Source: Artemia franciscana (lineage: Eukaryota > Arthropoda > Branchiopoda > Anostraca > Artemiidae). From it: a DNA stretch of 64,000 nucleotides. Each line of letters begins with the position of its first letter. The first letter of the stretch is position 1. The position numbers and the translations under genes were made by a program. Below, one piece after another: positions 12,987 to 23,879 of this stretch. Under the pieces are notes generated by a model, which searched no databases, was not told where the DNA came from, and saw only the letters and a list, made by a program, of their open reading frames with translations. The stretch spans positions 57,982,675-58,046,674 of the forward strand of contig NC_088867.1 of NCBI RefSeq assembly GCF_032884065.1, read 5' to 3'.

Positions 12987-13490
12987 TGCCCTCCAATTTT
13001 ATTTGTCACTGAAAAAGGGCACTAGAACTTTTTTTCCGTTAGAATGAGCCCTCTCGCAACATTCTTCGACCGCTGGGTCGAAACGATCACCCCCGAAAAA
13101 AAAACAAAAAAAAACACGAACCTTGTGATCAGTCTTCTGGCAAAAATACGAAATTCCACTATTCTTAGATAGGAGCTTGAAAATTCTACAGTAGGGTTTT
13201 CTGATACCCTCAATATGATGATACTATTATCATTAAGATTCTATGACTTTTAGGGGGGGGGGTATTTTCTCCCATTTTCCAACATAAGGCAAATTCTATC
13301 TGGCTTGTAACTTTTGACCACGACTAAATTTGATGAAACCTATATATTTTAAATCCGAATAAAAATCGGATTCTTTTGACGTATCTATTAGTATCAAAAT
13401 CCCATTTTTAAAGTTTCGTTTACTATTTCGGTTACTATTGAGCCGGATTGCTCCCTGCTATAGTTCGTTACCACGAACTGTTTGATTAGC
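12987..13490 (-). repeat. R1, inverted fragment with hairpin head
   Basis: It reads leftward from the head hairpin (cagttcgtggtaacgaact type, here at ~13463-13486 as its complement) through cgattcttttgacgta-type text to the tgccctccaatttt block, where copy A of the duplication starts. In copy B the same R1 piece continues further left, so copy A is truncated here. Confidence 0.75.
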
Positions 13491-13499
13491 TCTAAGTTA

Positions 13500-15080
13500 T
13501 AAAATTTGCCCACTCCTTGCATATAGTAACTGTTATTGAGAAGTGCACATATATTTTCGGAGGGAAAGGGGTGATTTTTTGCTAAATTGGGTTTCCGTGG
13601 GAATAATTATCTACAGAAAGGGAAGTTTTCAATGGTGACCTTTCCTGGAGAAATTTTACACTGAGAGGATTTGAAATAATTTGCAAAACGAAATTCTTTT
13701 TAGTGTCTTTCTTTCTCTTTTCCAACTCAATTTGTTTTATAAGATGTTCTGGGGGAATTTACCGGGGGAGATTTTTGGCAGGTTCAGATTTCTGAGAATA
13801 ATGTACCTGGAAAGGTGATTTCTCGATTGATCGAAGAAACGATTAGAAATTTAACAGTCTTTTGAATTAAAGCATGTAAAGGAGAAGTGATTCAGATTGA
13901 ATCATCGGTAAAAATATTACGGAGAGGAAGAAAGAATTTTCAGCAGGGATAACATTGTCAGAAGGAAATTTTACAGGATAGGGGAAGGGCTGTTTTAGGT
14001 AAAAGGACTTTTCTACTCAAGAGTACCCTGTTATAGGAGGGGATTTTGCTTGGAGGCCGAAGCAGATTGACCAGTATTATATGAAGAACGATAAGAAATG
14101 AAATAAAAAGGAAAACGAAGTTTTTCAACAAAAAGTAAGGAACCATACTAAAACTCAAAATGAACAAAAATTATTCTATATATGAATGGGTTACCTCCTC
14201 CTTAATACCATTATCTTTATGCAAAAGTTTGGCAGTTTATCTCAATTTCTCAATAAAGACTCCTGAGACACAAGGGATATTAAATGAATAGGGAGCTTTT
14301 TTAAAAGTGCTTTAGCGTAAAAAGTAAGCTATGGAGGAGGGGGAGGGATAAACCCTTTATATAAGGAATAACTTCTTTTGGTTTGAGTTTTAACATTGCT
14401 CCTTACTTTCAGTTGAAAAAACTTCAGTTTTCTATATTTAAATACCTGAAGAAAGATCTTGGATGCGTGTTTATTTTTTTGTTTCTTGCGTTTTCCCATG
14501 GGTAATCGTATTGAATAAATGGTCCCAAAATATTGGAAGAGGTTTCATTCGAACGGAAATGAAGAGTTCTAATGCCCATTTTAGAGTGACAAAAAAAAAT
14601 TGGAGAGTAACTAAGCCTTGTCTCAAACGCCTTTTCCCCAAAAATTGTCCAATCAAAACTTGAGATATCTATTTCGTTCAACATAGTTGAAAGGTTAATA
14701 GGTATACCTTTGGTGATAACATAGCCCCCATCACCCCTGGGAAAAGTTCACTAAACTATAGATCTTGCCCATTTTTATGTATAGCATTTCCTAAAAGGAA
14801 GCATGGATTCATTTTTCTGGTGACGAGGGGGGTGGGGAGGAGTTTTCTGCTTCGGATGGTTTCCACGGAAAAATTATCCATGGAAAGGAAAGTTTCTGGG
14901 GACTGAAATACAGGAAGTACTGAATGAATAAAATACTGAAATGAAGGAAAGTTACACAGGGGGGAAATGTCAAAATTCGTTTACAGAATTCTTTTTCCTT
15001 GTCTAACTTTCTCTTTGGCGACTCAATTTTACGTTTGAAGATATAAAGGGTAACTGTCTGGAGTAAATTTTTACCGGGAC
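13500..15080. repeat. Repeat R3 with fold-back arms
   Basis: Non-coding repeat, also seen at 55.46-57.05 kb and, diverged, at 41.6-42.37 kb (shared text such as tttctttctcttttccaact). A fold-back pair lies at 14104-14415: caacaaaaagtaaggaacca on the left and tgctccttactttcagttga on the right. The short open frames on both strands are not protein-like. Confidence 0.65.
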
Positions 15081-15176
15081 TGGATTGTCAAAATGATATT
15101 CACCTCGAGGGAGGATCTTCCCTTGAAGGTAGAGCTGGATTTCTTGGCATTATTAAAAAACATCCAGAAATTAAAT

Positions 15177-15600
15177 AATAATAATAATAATAATAATTTA
15201 TTTATAACCCACAAAGTACATTAAACTGTGGAGTAAATACACACAAAAAAAAAAGAAAAAAAAAACAAGACAAAAAAAAACAACATAATTAACATAGGAG
15301 CATAGCAACATACAACATAATTAAATTACCTCAATTCAAAAAATGGCCAAAGATGGTCAAAAACCCCAATCATTTGCCGAGTTTTAAGACATATGTCTTT
15401 AGATAAATGTTTCAGTCACGAGGATGCATCAACGATGTCAAATTTAGAAACGACTGTATGATTCCGATACTACCGAGGCAGACGCAGCAAATACTTGCAA
15501 TACTTAAAGTATCCTGAGCGTATTTTCTTTGTATCCTTCTTGCGAAGGAGGAAAACAAAACCAGAAAGATAAAATGAAAACACAAGTTTTTCAACTGCAA
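15177..15600 (-). pseudogene. Non-LTR retrotransposon 3' end (last codons, 3' UTR, ATT tail)
   Basis: On the minus strand a short frame (15600-15412) ends SFLNLTSLMHPRD and stop. It is preceded by RRIQRKYAQDTLSIAS, the type of basic, alpha-helical end typical of LINE ORF2 proteins. After ~180 bp the strand finishes gggttataaataaattatta and a run of seven or eight ATT units. Ending in a simple-repeat tail is characteristic of several non-LTR clades. In duplication copy B (57.05 kb) the ATT tail has been deleted. Confidence 0.6.
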
Positions 15601-16375
15601 GTAAGAACTAGCATTGAAATTTCAAACGGCCAGAAATTATTATGCTTAAAAGGGGGTTTACTCCTTCTCCATGCCTTGGTAATTACGCTAAAATTGTAAT
15701 TTTACTCCAATCCCTTAAGGACGACTCATGAAATACAAAGTTCGTTTCGTTGGAATAATGAGAAGCTTTTTAGAAAGCACTAAGAAATTAGCGTGAAGAG
15801 CAAGGGATTGAAGAAGGGTCCTCCCCTTAACTACGTAATAATTTATGTTTTTTTTAAGTTTTAATGTTTGTTCTTGATTTTAGTTGAATAAAAAAGTGTT
15901 TTTTTTACTTTACTATTTCAAAGCACCCCAGAATTTATTAGTTCAACTGAAATTCCTGCTTTGTCTCCCTCTGACTTGAAACTAAAGATAATAATGATAA
16001 ATAGTGTGTGATGCATAAATTAAAGAGAGCTTAGGTAAAGAAACATTGTTGGTTGTTAGGGAGGCTAGAACTTTCAATTTAAGCTTAAATGAGCCCTCTC
16101 TCAATATTATAGGACCACTGGATCGATAGAATAACCCATGAGGAGAAAATAATTCCATGGTCTTTCTTCTGGTAATTAAATAAAAAAACATTAGTCTTAA
16201 TGCTAAAAGTAAGGACCAAAATCAAAACTCAAAACCAAAATACGAAAGGGTTTTCCCCTTCCTCAATAACTTGCTTTTTTTACTAAATACTTTAGCACCA
16301 AGGCAGACGCAGCAAATACTTGCAATACTTAAAGTATCCTGAGCGTTTTTTTTTGTATCCTTCTTGCGAAGGAGG
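15476..16375. repeat. Pair of ~75-bp direct repeats about 0.83 kb apart
   Basis: The text gcagacgcagcaaatacttg ... gtatccttcttgcgaaggag occurs at 15478-15550 and again at 16304-16372, just past the 3' side of the RT gene. Copy B holds the same pair at ~57297-57370 and ~58137-58210. The region between is non-coding and contains R3-like fold-back text. Confidence 0.85.
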
Positions 16376-16608
16376 AGGATAACAAGCTTATCCTGTTAAT
16401 ATATCCCTCATTTTATCAACAATAGGTAAACTAAATATGATAAATTTTACTAAATCACAAATATTAACACATGGCAAAAAACCTGAATGAACTAAACAAT
16501 TATAGAATTCATTTTTACCATGTGGCTATATTTAAAAAAAAATCCGCTCTATTAGAAACACAATTCAAAATAAATGGCGCTGCATCATGATTTCTCGAAC
16601 CTCCGAGA

Positions 16609-18873
16609 TTAGTTGAAAATTTCTTTAAATATTTCCAGATAATTCTTTTGATATTTATTTAAATGTTCGTTATAATGAAAACAAAATTTTTTAAATTGCC
16701 AAGTTAATTTATTTGCAGAAAAACCTCTTGATATCAATTTTTGGCTTAAGATTTTACATCTATTTTTTAAATCAATATAATTACTACAAATCCTTGCATA
16801 ACGAAGTAACTGTGAGAAAAACGCCGAATATGTGATATTTGAGTGTATATTACTTTCAGGGAATGGGAAACTAATCACTTCAAAATCAAAATCATCCGTT
16901 TTATTATACATTTTAAAACTTAATATATTATTATCACAAATATTAATATTTAAATCTAAGAAATGATCTTCATGACCAGCGCCATAACTAGGTTCAAGAG
17001 TAAGCTCTGATGGATATATATTTTTAGAAATATCAATGAAATCCTTACAATTTAAGACCAAAATATCATCTAAATATCTTTTATTATTTGACGAAACATG
17101 TTTTAAATTATTTGGATTATTCTTATCCATCTTATATTTATATTCTAGTTGACTTAAAACAAGTCAGCTATAAATGGGCTGGCTTCCCCCCCCCCCATGG
17201 GAATTCCCACGATTTGCTTGTACAAATCACCACCAAATCTTATATAAGTATTGTATAAAACAAATTCTAATAACTCAAAAATCATATCCAAGCTGTAACA
17301 TCTCAAGTTAACTGTAGTATTAAAGCAATTTGTCCATATAGCTTTTTTATTATAAGTGTCTATTTTTAAGAACCTTTTACTAGATAAGAGGAAAGATTTC
17401 TTGATAACAGTTTTTAAATTATCTAATACTACATTAAGTGATAAATTAGTAGCCTATACATTGTCGCAAAATCGAAAGACTCAATTCTTTTAGCTGAAAC
17501 CATTGTTAAAGAATCTATCACCTGCAGTGAATTATTAACACTCCAATATGGATTAAAATTCGAAAATTTTTAATACCAGAACAATAAGTTTTAAGTTTAT
17601 TTACAATTTCCTTTAAAATTAAAGAGAGGTCAGTAGCAGCAATGCGGGTTGGACATTTAGCTGCTCCAGCAATAAACCGTGGTTTAGGGGGATTCTTATG
17701 AAATTTTACAGTCCAATATAGGAAAGGGAACTTTTTATCATTGTCATTTATTTTAATATTAAAATTTTTTAAAAGTATTTCTTCAGTCTTTTCAATTAAA
17801 TTCTCATCCTCTAAATTTACCTTTTCGTAAACATTAGTTGTGCATAACTCCCTTTTTAAGATATCACAATACAGCTTCTGACAAATTATGGCAAAATTAT
17901 TATTAGCTTTATCCACTGGCACAATTACAAATTCATTCTGTAGATTAGCAATTGCTTGTTTAATCTTCGCATTATAAAATAATGATTTAGTGTTACTATT
18001 TTTTAAGTTAGAATATATTTTATTTCTTATTCTACTAATAATTAAATTCTTCCAACTTTGAAAACTCTCTTTATTTTTATTCTCTTTCTTACACCACTTA
18101 TCAATAAATAAATCAAAATCATTTTCCAAGCCATCAAGAACAATCGATGGTTTCAGATGATGAGAAAGACGGAAATTAGCCCCTTTATTCATTATAATTT
18201 GAAGATCATCTTGCTTTATTATTGACAAGTCTCCTGTTATAACATGTTTGTAAGTAGGATTTGCAAATGGGCCAAGTTGCTTACAATTACAAACCGGTTT
18301 CCAATTTATATCACTATCTAATCTTTTAAGTATCAAATTATAATTAAAAATAATTTGCCCAATAGTTTTTGAAAATTTATAAGTTAAAATTGGACTATCA
18401 TTATAATTCAAATTACTAGGAAGGGCCTGTTTCACATGCCGCTGATTTAAAATTTCTGGTAAATTAATATCTTCAATCTGCTTACAAGTAAAATTAATAG
18501 GTAAATATAATCTGTTATCCTTATTACCAATCTTATCAAACTTTTTCCTTTTTGAAATAAATTTTGTTTTAGTTAGAATACAAATTGTATCACATATTAC
18601 TTTAAAATTATATTCAAGAGCTGTATTATTCTTAACAATCCAGAAAAGTTTGATTAAATTCCTCTTGGATAAATTATTTATACATTTTATTACAGAAATT
18701 ATACCCCTAGATTCAAGTAGCTGGCATAGATCTATAAAAAGCATATGTAAATCTAATTCATTTTTTCTATTATTTTTCCTATGTCCTCTCGATCGTTTTT
18801 TACGTTTAGTAGGACAAGTGAAAGAATGATGGTCCATAAAACCATCAATACATTTAACAACAACCTGAGACAT
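16609..18873 (-). pseudogene. Reverse transcriptase gene, duplication copy A (frameshifted)
   Basis: A start at 18873 gives MSQVVVKCIDGFMDHHSF and a basic N-terminal region (KRKKRSRGHRKNNRK). The frame runs through NEFVIVPVDKANNNF and FLYWTVKFHKNPPKPRFIAG (RT fingers) to ~17570, where a T run one base shorter than in copy B shifts it. The rest of the palm follows in other frames: a GIPMG motif encoded by an 11-base G tract near 17188-17198, a second one-base loss in a T run just after it (ADLF region), then a 173-residue frame (17130-16609) with RYLDDILVLN, the catalytic YxDD box, and HFLDLNINI. This is the RT family common in corals, molluscs and other aquatic invertebrates, Penelope-like in motif layout. 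No GIY-YIG or other endonuclease is visible after the final N and stop. Confidence 0.9.
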
Positions 18874-18894
18874 GTCACCATATTTTGCTACACG

Positions 18895-20035
18895 ATCATT
18901 TACGAACTGTAAAAAACAGTTTCAATTCTTGATAATAATAGATACATCAAAAGGATAGAATTTTGAAGCTTAATCAAAACATATAAGATTCATGAAGTTT
19001 AATGCTACCCATCAAAAGTTATGAGTCTGAGAAACTGCCTAATTTTCACAAAAGGTGGAAACACCCATTAGAAATCAAGTGGTCTTAATGAAATTCACAC
19101 CATGAGATTCAGAATATCAGAAAACCCTACTGTAGAGGTTTCAAGTTCCTATATACAAAAATGTGGAATTTCAAATTTTTGCCAGAAGCAAGATCACGGA
19201 TGCGTGTTTATTTGTTTGTTTGTTTGTTTGTTTGTTTGTTTTTGTTTTTTTTTTCAGGGAGAATCATTTCGAACCAGTGATACTATAAGATCAGGATAAG
19301 GCTCTTTTGATCATAAATCAAAAGCTCTAGTGTCCTTTTTATGTGACCAAAAATATTAGAGGGCAGCTACCCCCCTCCTACCCCTCTTTTTATCCAAAAT
19401 TGTCCGAGTTTAATTTTGAGATAGCATTTTTTTCAGCATGGTTAAAAAATGGAATAACTATGTCTTTGAGGATGATTTGACCCCCCACAGCCTCCGGGGA
19501 AGGGCTGCAAGTTATGAACTTCGTGCATTTCTTACATACAGTATTGGCTATAGGGAAGTATTACAATATTTTTGGTTGAGGGGCTTCTGGTGGGGGTGAT
19601 TACGCAGAAAGATATTTCTACGGAGAAGTTTTCGTTTGAGAAGGGAATTTTCCATGGAAGAAGGAGCTGGAATTCTCGGCTTTGATTAAAAAACTATCAA
19701 AAATTAAATTGGACGCCTCACTCTTAATTTCTTTGCGAACACTACGAGGAAAATTTCGATCCTCGTATTCAATTTAGGTTAATTTGTGTTTCGACTTTTC
19801 TTTTGTTATCATATCTAATTTCTATAAAACCAAATTCTTTAGAAACGATTCCTGAAACACAAGGATCATTTATTTAGAACAATAAACAACCTTTTTAAAA
19901 GTACCAAAACCTTTAGCGTGAAGAGCGAGGTGCTGAGGAGGGGGCAACTCCCCTCATGTACCTTATAATTTCTGTTCGTTTTAAGCCTTAATGTTGCTCA
20001 TTAATTTCAGTTGAAAATATCTTGAAAATGAGCAA
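18895..20035 (+). repeat. R1 variant adjoining the RT 5' end
   Basis: It begins with its own small hairpin (aactgtaaaaaacagttt) and follows the R1 marker order: aagattcatgaagttta, catcaaaagttatgagtctg, agattcagaatatcag, ctctagtgtcctttttatgt. It ends with fold-back arm text at ~19990-20030. It also contains a GTTT microsatellite (~19205-19245). The same element lies at 60715-61822 in copy B. Confidence 0.7.
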
Positions 20036-20058
20036 AACAAATGTTCAAATTAAATTGT

Positions 20059-20335
20059 TCAAAGGAAGAAATTTGCCTCTACAGGCTTGCGTCGCAAGTG
20101 ATTAGACCAAATATAAATATAAAATAAAATATCCATATTGGCTAGGATAAAAGTAAAGAAGAAAAACTTATCCTCATTTGATTTTTTCTTAAAGGGTTTT
20201 CGTCGTGTAAAACTTAAACCGTGTCTTTCAAAGAGGGCAATGACTTCACACAACACCCACGGATGTAGACGCTCAAAATCTTCCTCTGATAAATCTTCCA
20301 TTCTTGTTATTCCACTTTCTACAGGTTCAGGAAAA
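20059..20335 (-). CDS. Exon-like minus-strand frame, unrecognised (copy A)
   Basis: On the minus strand a frame reads DVFPEPVESGITRMEDLSEE, then DFERLHPWVLCEVIALFERH and GLSFTRRKPFKKK, before turning into low-complexity Phe/Ile text. The beginning has the look of an exon: a T-rich tract and AG (here mutated to caag; tttttcag in copy B) stand before GATGTTTTTCC. The acidic-then-basic composition is more protein-like than the opposite strand. I do not recognise the family. The same frame is conserved in copy B at 61868-62160. No donor site is obvious. It could be the terminal exon of a gene read leftward, or chance. Confidence 0.3.
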
Positions 20336-21345
20336 ACATCTTGAAAAAAATGTCAAATTTAGGTTTTTTTTAAATTTGTTATTCTTCGGAGAAACAAACT
20401 TACTGTAAATGATTATTCAAACGATACGATGTGGCTATCACTGCAATCCTTGATATATCCTGCTTCTTACAGGTTCAGGAAAAACATCCTGAAAAAATGT
20501 CAAATATAATTTTTTTTCTTCGGTGAAACAAATCTTCTGTAAATGATTATTCAAAGGATACGATGTTGCTATCACTGCAATCCTTACATATCCCGCTTTT
20601 TACAGCTTCAGGAAAAACATCCCGAAAATGTCAATTTTTTTTTTAATTTGTTATTCTTCGGAGAAACAAAGTTACTGTAAATGATTATTCAAACGATACA
20701 ATGTGGCTATCACTGCAATCCTTGATATATCCCGCTTTTTACAGGTTCAGGAAGAACATCCTTAAAAAATGTCAATTTTTTTTAAAATTTGTTATTCTTC
20801 GGAAAAACAAAGTTATTATAAATGATCATTCAAACAATACGACGTGGTTATCACTGCAATCCTTGATATATCAAACTTTTTACAGGTTGCGGAAAAACAT
20901 CCTGAAAAAATGTCAAATTTTAGTTTTTTTCTAATTTGATAATCTTCGGAGAAACAAAGTTACTGTAAATGATTATTCAAACAATATGATGTGGCTATCA
21001 CTGCAGTCCTTGATATATCCCGCTTTTTACAGGTTCAGGTAAAATATCCTGAAATATGTCAAATTATAGTTGTTTTTTTTTTTAATTTGTTATTGTTCGG
21101 AGAAACAAAGTTACTGTAAATGATTATTCAAACGATACGATATGGCTATCACTGCAATCCTTGACATATCCCGCTTTTTACAGGTTCAGGAAAAACATCC
21201 TGAAAAAATGTCAATTTTTTTTTTAATTGTTATTCTTCGCAGAAACAAAGTTATTATAAATGATCATTCTAACGATACGACGTGGCTATCACTGCAATCC
21301 TTAATATATCAAACTTTTTACAGGTTACGGAAAAACATCCTGAAA
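20315..21345. repeat. Tandem array of eight ~140-bp units, each with a splice-acceptor-like core
   Basis: The core tttttacaggttcaggaaaa recurs near 20320, 20470, 20602, 20741, 20882, 21029, 21180 and 21321. Spacing is 130-150 bp. The rest of each unit also repeats (gagaaacaaagttactgtaa, gatgtggctatcactgcaat, ccttgatatatcccgc). The first unit overlaps the exon-like minus frame and the last one opens gene copy 2 on the plus strand. The core is therefore a repeated copy of a segment shared by both neighbours. Confidence 0.9.
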
Positions 21346-22375
21346 AAATGGAGTTTGGAGTTCAATTTTCCGATTTGATGAATGCTTATACTCCTGTTTC
21401 TTTGGCAAATATTGATATAAGCACCAGGTTTCAACGTCATAAAGTTTGTCAGTTGGTTTTTCGGTTGAAATCTGTAATTTTCGATGCTTCTAGCCTACTA
21501 GGAGGCCAAATCGTACCGGAGCTTGATTCGCTGACGTCACTTGTTCATTTAAAAATTGATTTTGCAGAAAGGCTCTCGAAGTTAAGTATGAGATTGCTAA
21601 TATCCAGTTCACAATCGATGAATTTCAAAGACGTACTGGAATCCTAAGAAACACATTAAAGGCTACATTGGACAATGATGCGTCCAGTAAAAATGCACTT
21701 GATGACCTAGTCACTTGCACAATGCTTAATTTTCTATCGACGGGAAAGCAAATCTATTCCAGTCTGTCCAAACTTATAAATGTGGTAGCATATATTCAAC
21801 AGAAAAACGATTTTTTGTCCAGAATTCAATCCTATTCTCCTCTTTCAACCCCAGAAGAATTTGGAAGAATTCTCAAGCTCCTGAGCAATGAGCTGAATGC
21901 AGAGCGTATCGTACATAATAGTATATTTAAATATATTCTATACGAAACTGACTTTCCCTCTGAGTTTGAGCTCGTTAGATCAAGCCGATCCGGAAAATTT
22001 CCCATTTTTGACGAAAAAAATGGCAACATCTGGATTGAAAATGTTCAAGCCATATTGAATAATGTCTCAAGTGATGGGAAGTGCTATATGACTTCAATAG
22101 AGCATATTGGCTCAAAACTTTTTGATTTTGGTGATGAGTTAAAGCTTGAACCTGCTATTTATGAAAATGCTTACAAAAACCCAGGCCCTGAGTGGATTAT
22201 TGAAGCATCAACTGTATATAATCATGCTGAACTTATAAATTATCCCTTTTCATCTTATTACAAAATTAGTGTCCCACAAAACTATCAAATAGGCAATGAT
22301 TTGTACAATATAAATGTGAATATGGCTTCAATTCGTCAACTAGAATTAATTTTCAAAGTATGGATTAAAAAGTGA
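21324..22375 (+). pseudogene. Unrecognised multicopy gene, copy 2 (one frameshift)
   Basis: The last tandem unit supplies a pyrimidine tract and CAG. Reading from 21324 gives VTEKHPEKMEFGVQFSDLM, then DISTRFQRHK and continuous protein to ~21570. There one base is missing compared with copy 1 (gcagaaaggc versus tcagaaaaggc), so the frame shifts. The rest runs from about 21668 to the stop at 22375, ending RQLELIFKVWIKK. Copy 1 shows the same protein in the other orientation but has a different sequence before DISTRFQRHK and a different end. No known domain, signal or membrane segment is seen. Either a recently broken terminal exon or a gene whose single frameshift is a sequencing error. Confidence 0.7.
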
Positions 22376-23879
22376 AAATATTCGCACAAATTTGGTCACT
22401 GAAGGATTTTAATCAAGTTGATATTTAAGCGTATGAAAATTTATTGGCACTTTTGTTATTTATTTCTCTTGTTAGATCTTTATTTTTTTTTTATTAGGTG
22501 GTACATAGGTGAGACCCATACCTTTGCAAAAAACCACAATAATGAGAACATTCAAAGCCACTAACAAGACTGGAAAGGCTATTATTAATTCACTTATTTA
22601 ACGTAAATTTATCCAAATAAACGTTTAACTCCATTCTTTATTATGCCGGCTAAACTTTTAAGTCAACGACCTAATTTGTTTTTAATTCGAATCTTAAAAA
22701 AAAATCTAAAGATAGAGAAAAAGTCACTATAAAACCTAAGACAAGCAGAAATAAAGTTTTATGAAAGTTCGATATATTTTTTCGAAAAAGTCAGTTTCAG
22801 ATTTGTTTATTCCTTTTAACTTAATTGTATCTGTTTTTCTTATGTTATTGAATAAACCTTTATCCCTCTTGCATCCATCCTCATGTCTCGTGAAATCCGG
22901 GTAAGATAGCAGGTGCTACTAGCTGTCTATTACTTCAAGTTTTTAGTTTATTTTTCCCTTTTCTACAACTACTGGTACTCTTACTACTACTACTACTAGT
23001 AGTATTACTGAAGCTAAGGATATTAAGACGAACCTTTCAGAGAATGTTGTGGAAAATCTTAAACTATATAGGAACACACTATGTCAATTTAGGTTATCGA
23101 ATGGGTGTAACAGGTATATTCCAAGGGCAAACTAGCGTATTCAGTTGAAACTTCCAGTGAATGTTAAAGGCGATGTTGAAATAACCAAAAAGCACTATAT
23201 GCATACTAAAAAAGCACTATAGCTACCCCTTTCTACCTACAAAATACCCACCGCACTTCCTTCATAATAGCTGATGCACAATTATATTACACATTACATA
23301 TCAAGCATTAATATGAATATTTATATTAACCACTCATCTTATATGGACTGCAAAACTGTTTCAGCAACTGAGAAGTTCAACATACAAAAACTAAATGCTT
23401 TTAGATTGATTGGATATATCAGAATTTTTCAGTTTGTTTCAAATCGTAGTTTGATGATGTAGTCAGTAAATTGACAGAACCAATCAAATTTAGTATTGAT
23501 GATTCGACAGTTATTTATTTCAGCAGTGCAGGTAATATTTTTGGCGCCAAAATGTTGAGTAAAAGAAAAAAAAAACAAAAAAAAAGAATTGTAAAACACT
23601 TTTGTCTCTAAAATAATTAGAACACGATTTTTTTCCACTTTTTTTCTCTTAAAAAATGATATTTCTTTATACTGAAAATGTAACTCATGTTTTTGGCCTT
23701 AGTCTTAAAATTTTCAGATTTCCAGGTAAAGGTTTTTTTTATTACTTCTTAGTAATAAAAAAAATATGTCTTTTAAAGTTGTTTATGTTATTGTTCTTGT
23801 CTTCTTTGTGCGCCTGTGGTGTCACACTGCTTGTGTGACCGCAGTAAGCTCATCTCTACTTGGCGTTTCGGGGATTCAA
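22376..23879. other. No gene recognised
   Basis: To 22547 this is still duplicated sequence (3' flank of the unrecognised gene). Around 22975-23130 a block with ctactactactactagtagt followed by cgaatgggtgtaacagg resembles the units at 44.4-46.7 kb. Short open frames are AT-driven. Confidence 0.5.

Larger units (their letters stand above)
12987..22547 (+). repeat. Large direct duplication, copy A
   Basis: From tgccctccaattttattt at 12987 to the match with the window end at 22547, this block runs in the same order and orientation as 54959-64000, with only scattered substitutions and short indels. Copy A is about 0.5 kb longer. It has ~145 extra bases at 15085-15228, one more unit in the tandem array, and ~245 bases in the gene that copy B has lost. 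The right end is unknown because copy B leaves the window. Confidence 0.93.

Noticed and set aside
14424-14684. Three overlapping frames of 61-86 codons in R3
   Set aside because: In the duplicate at 56.4-56.65 kb, indels change the frames, and the text is shared with non-coding R1-like repeats.
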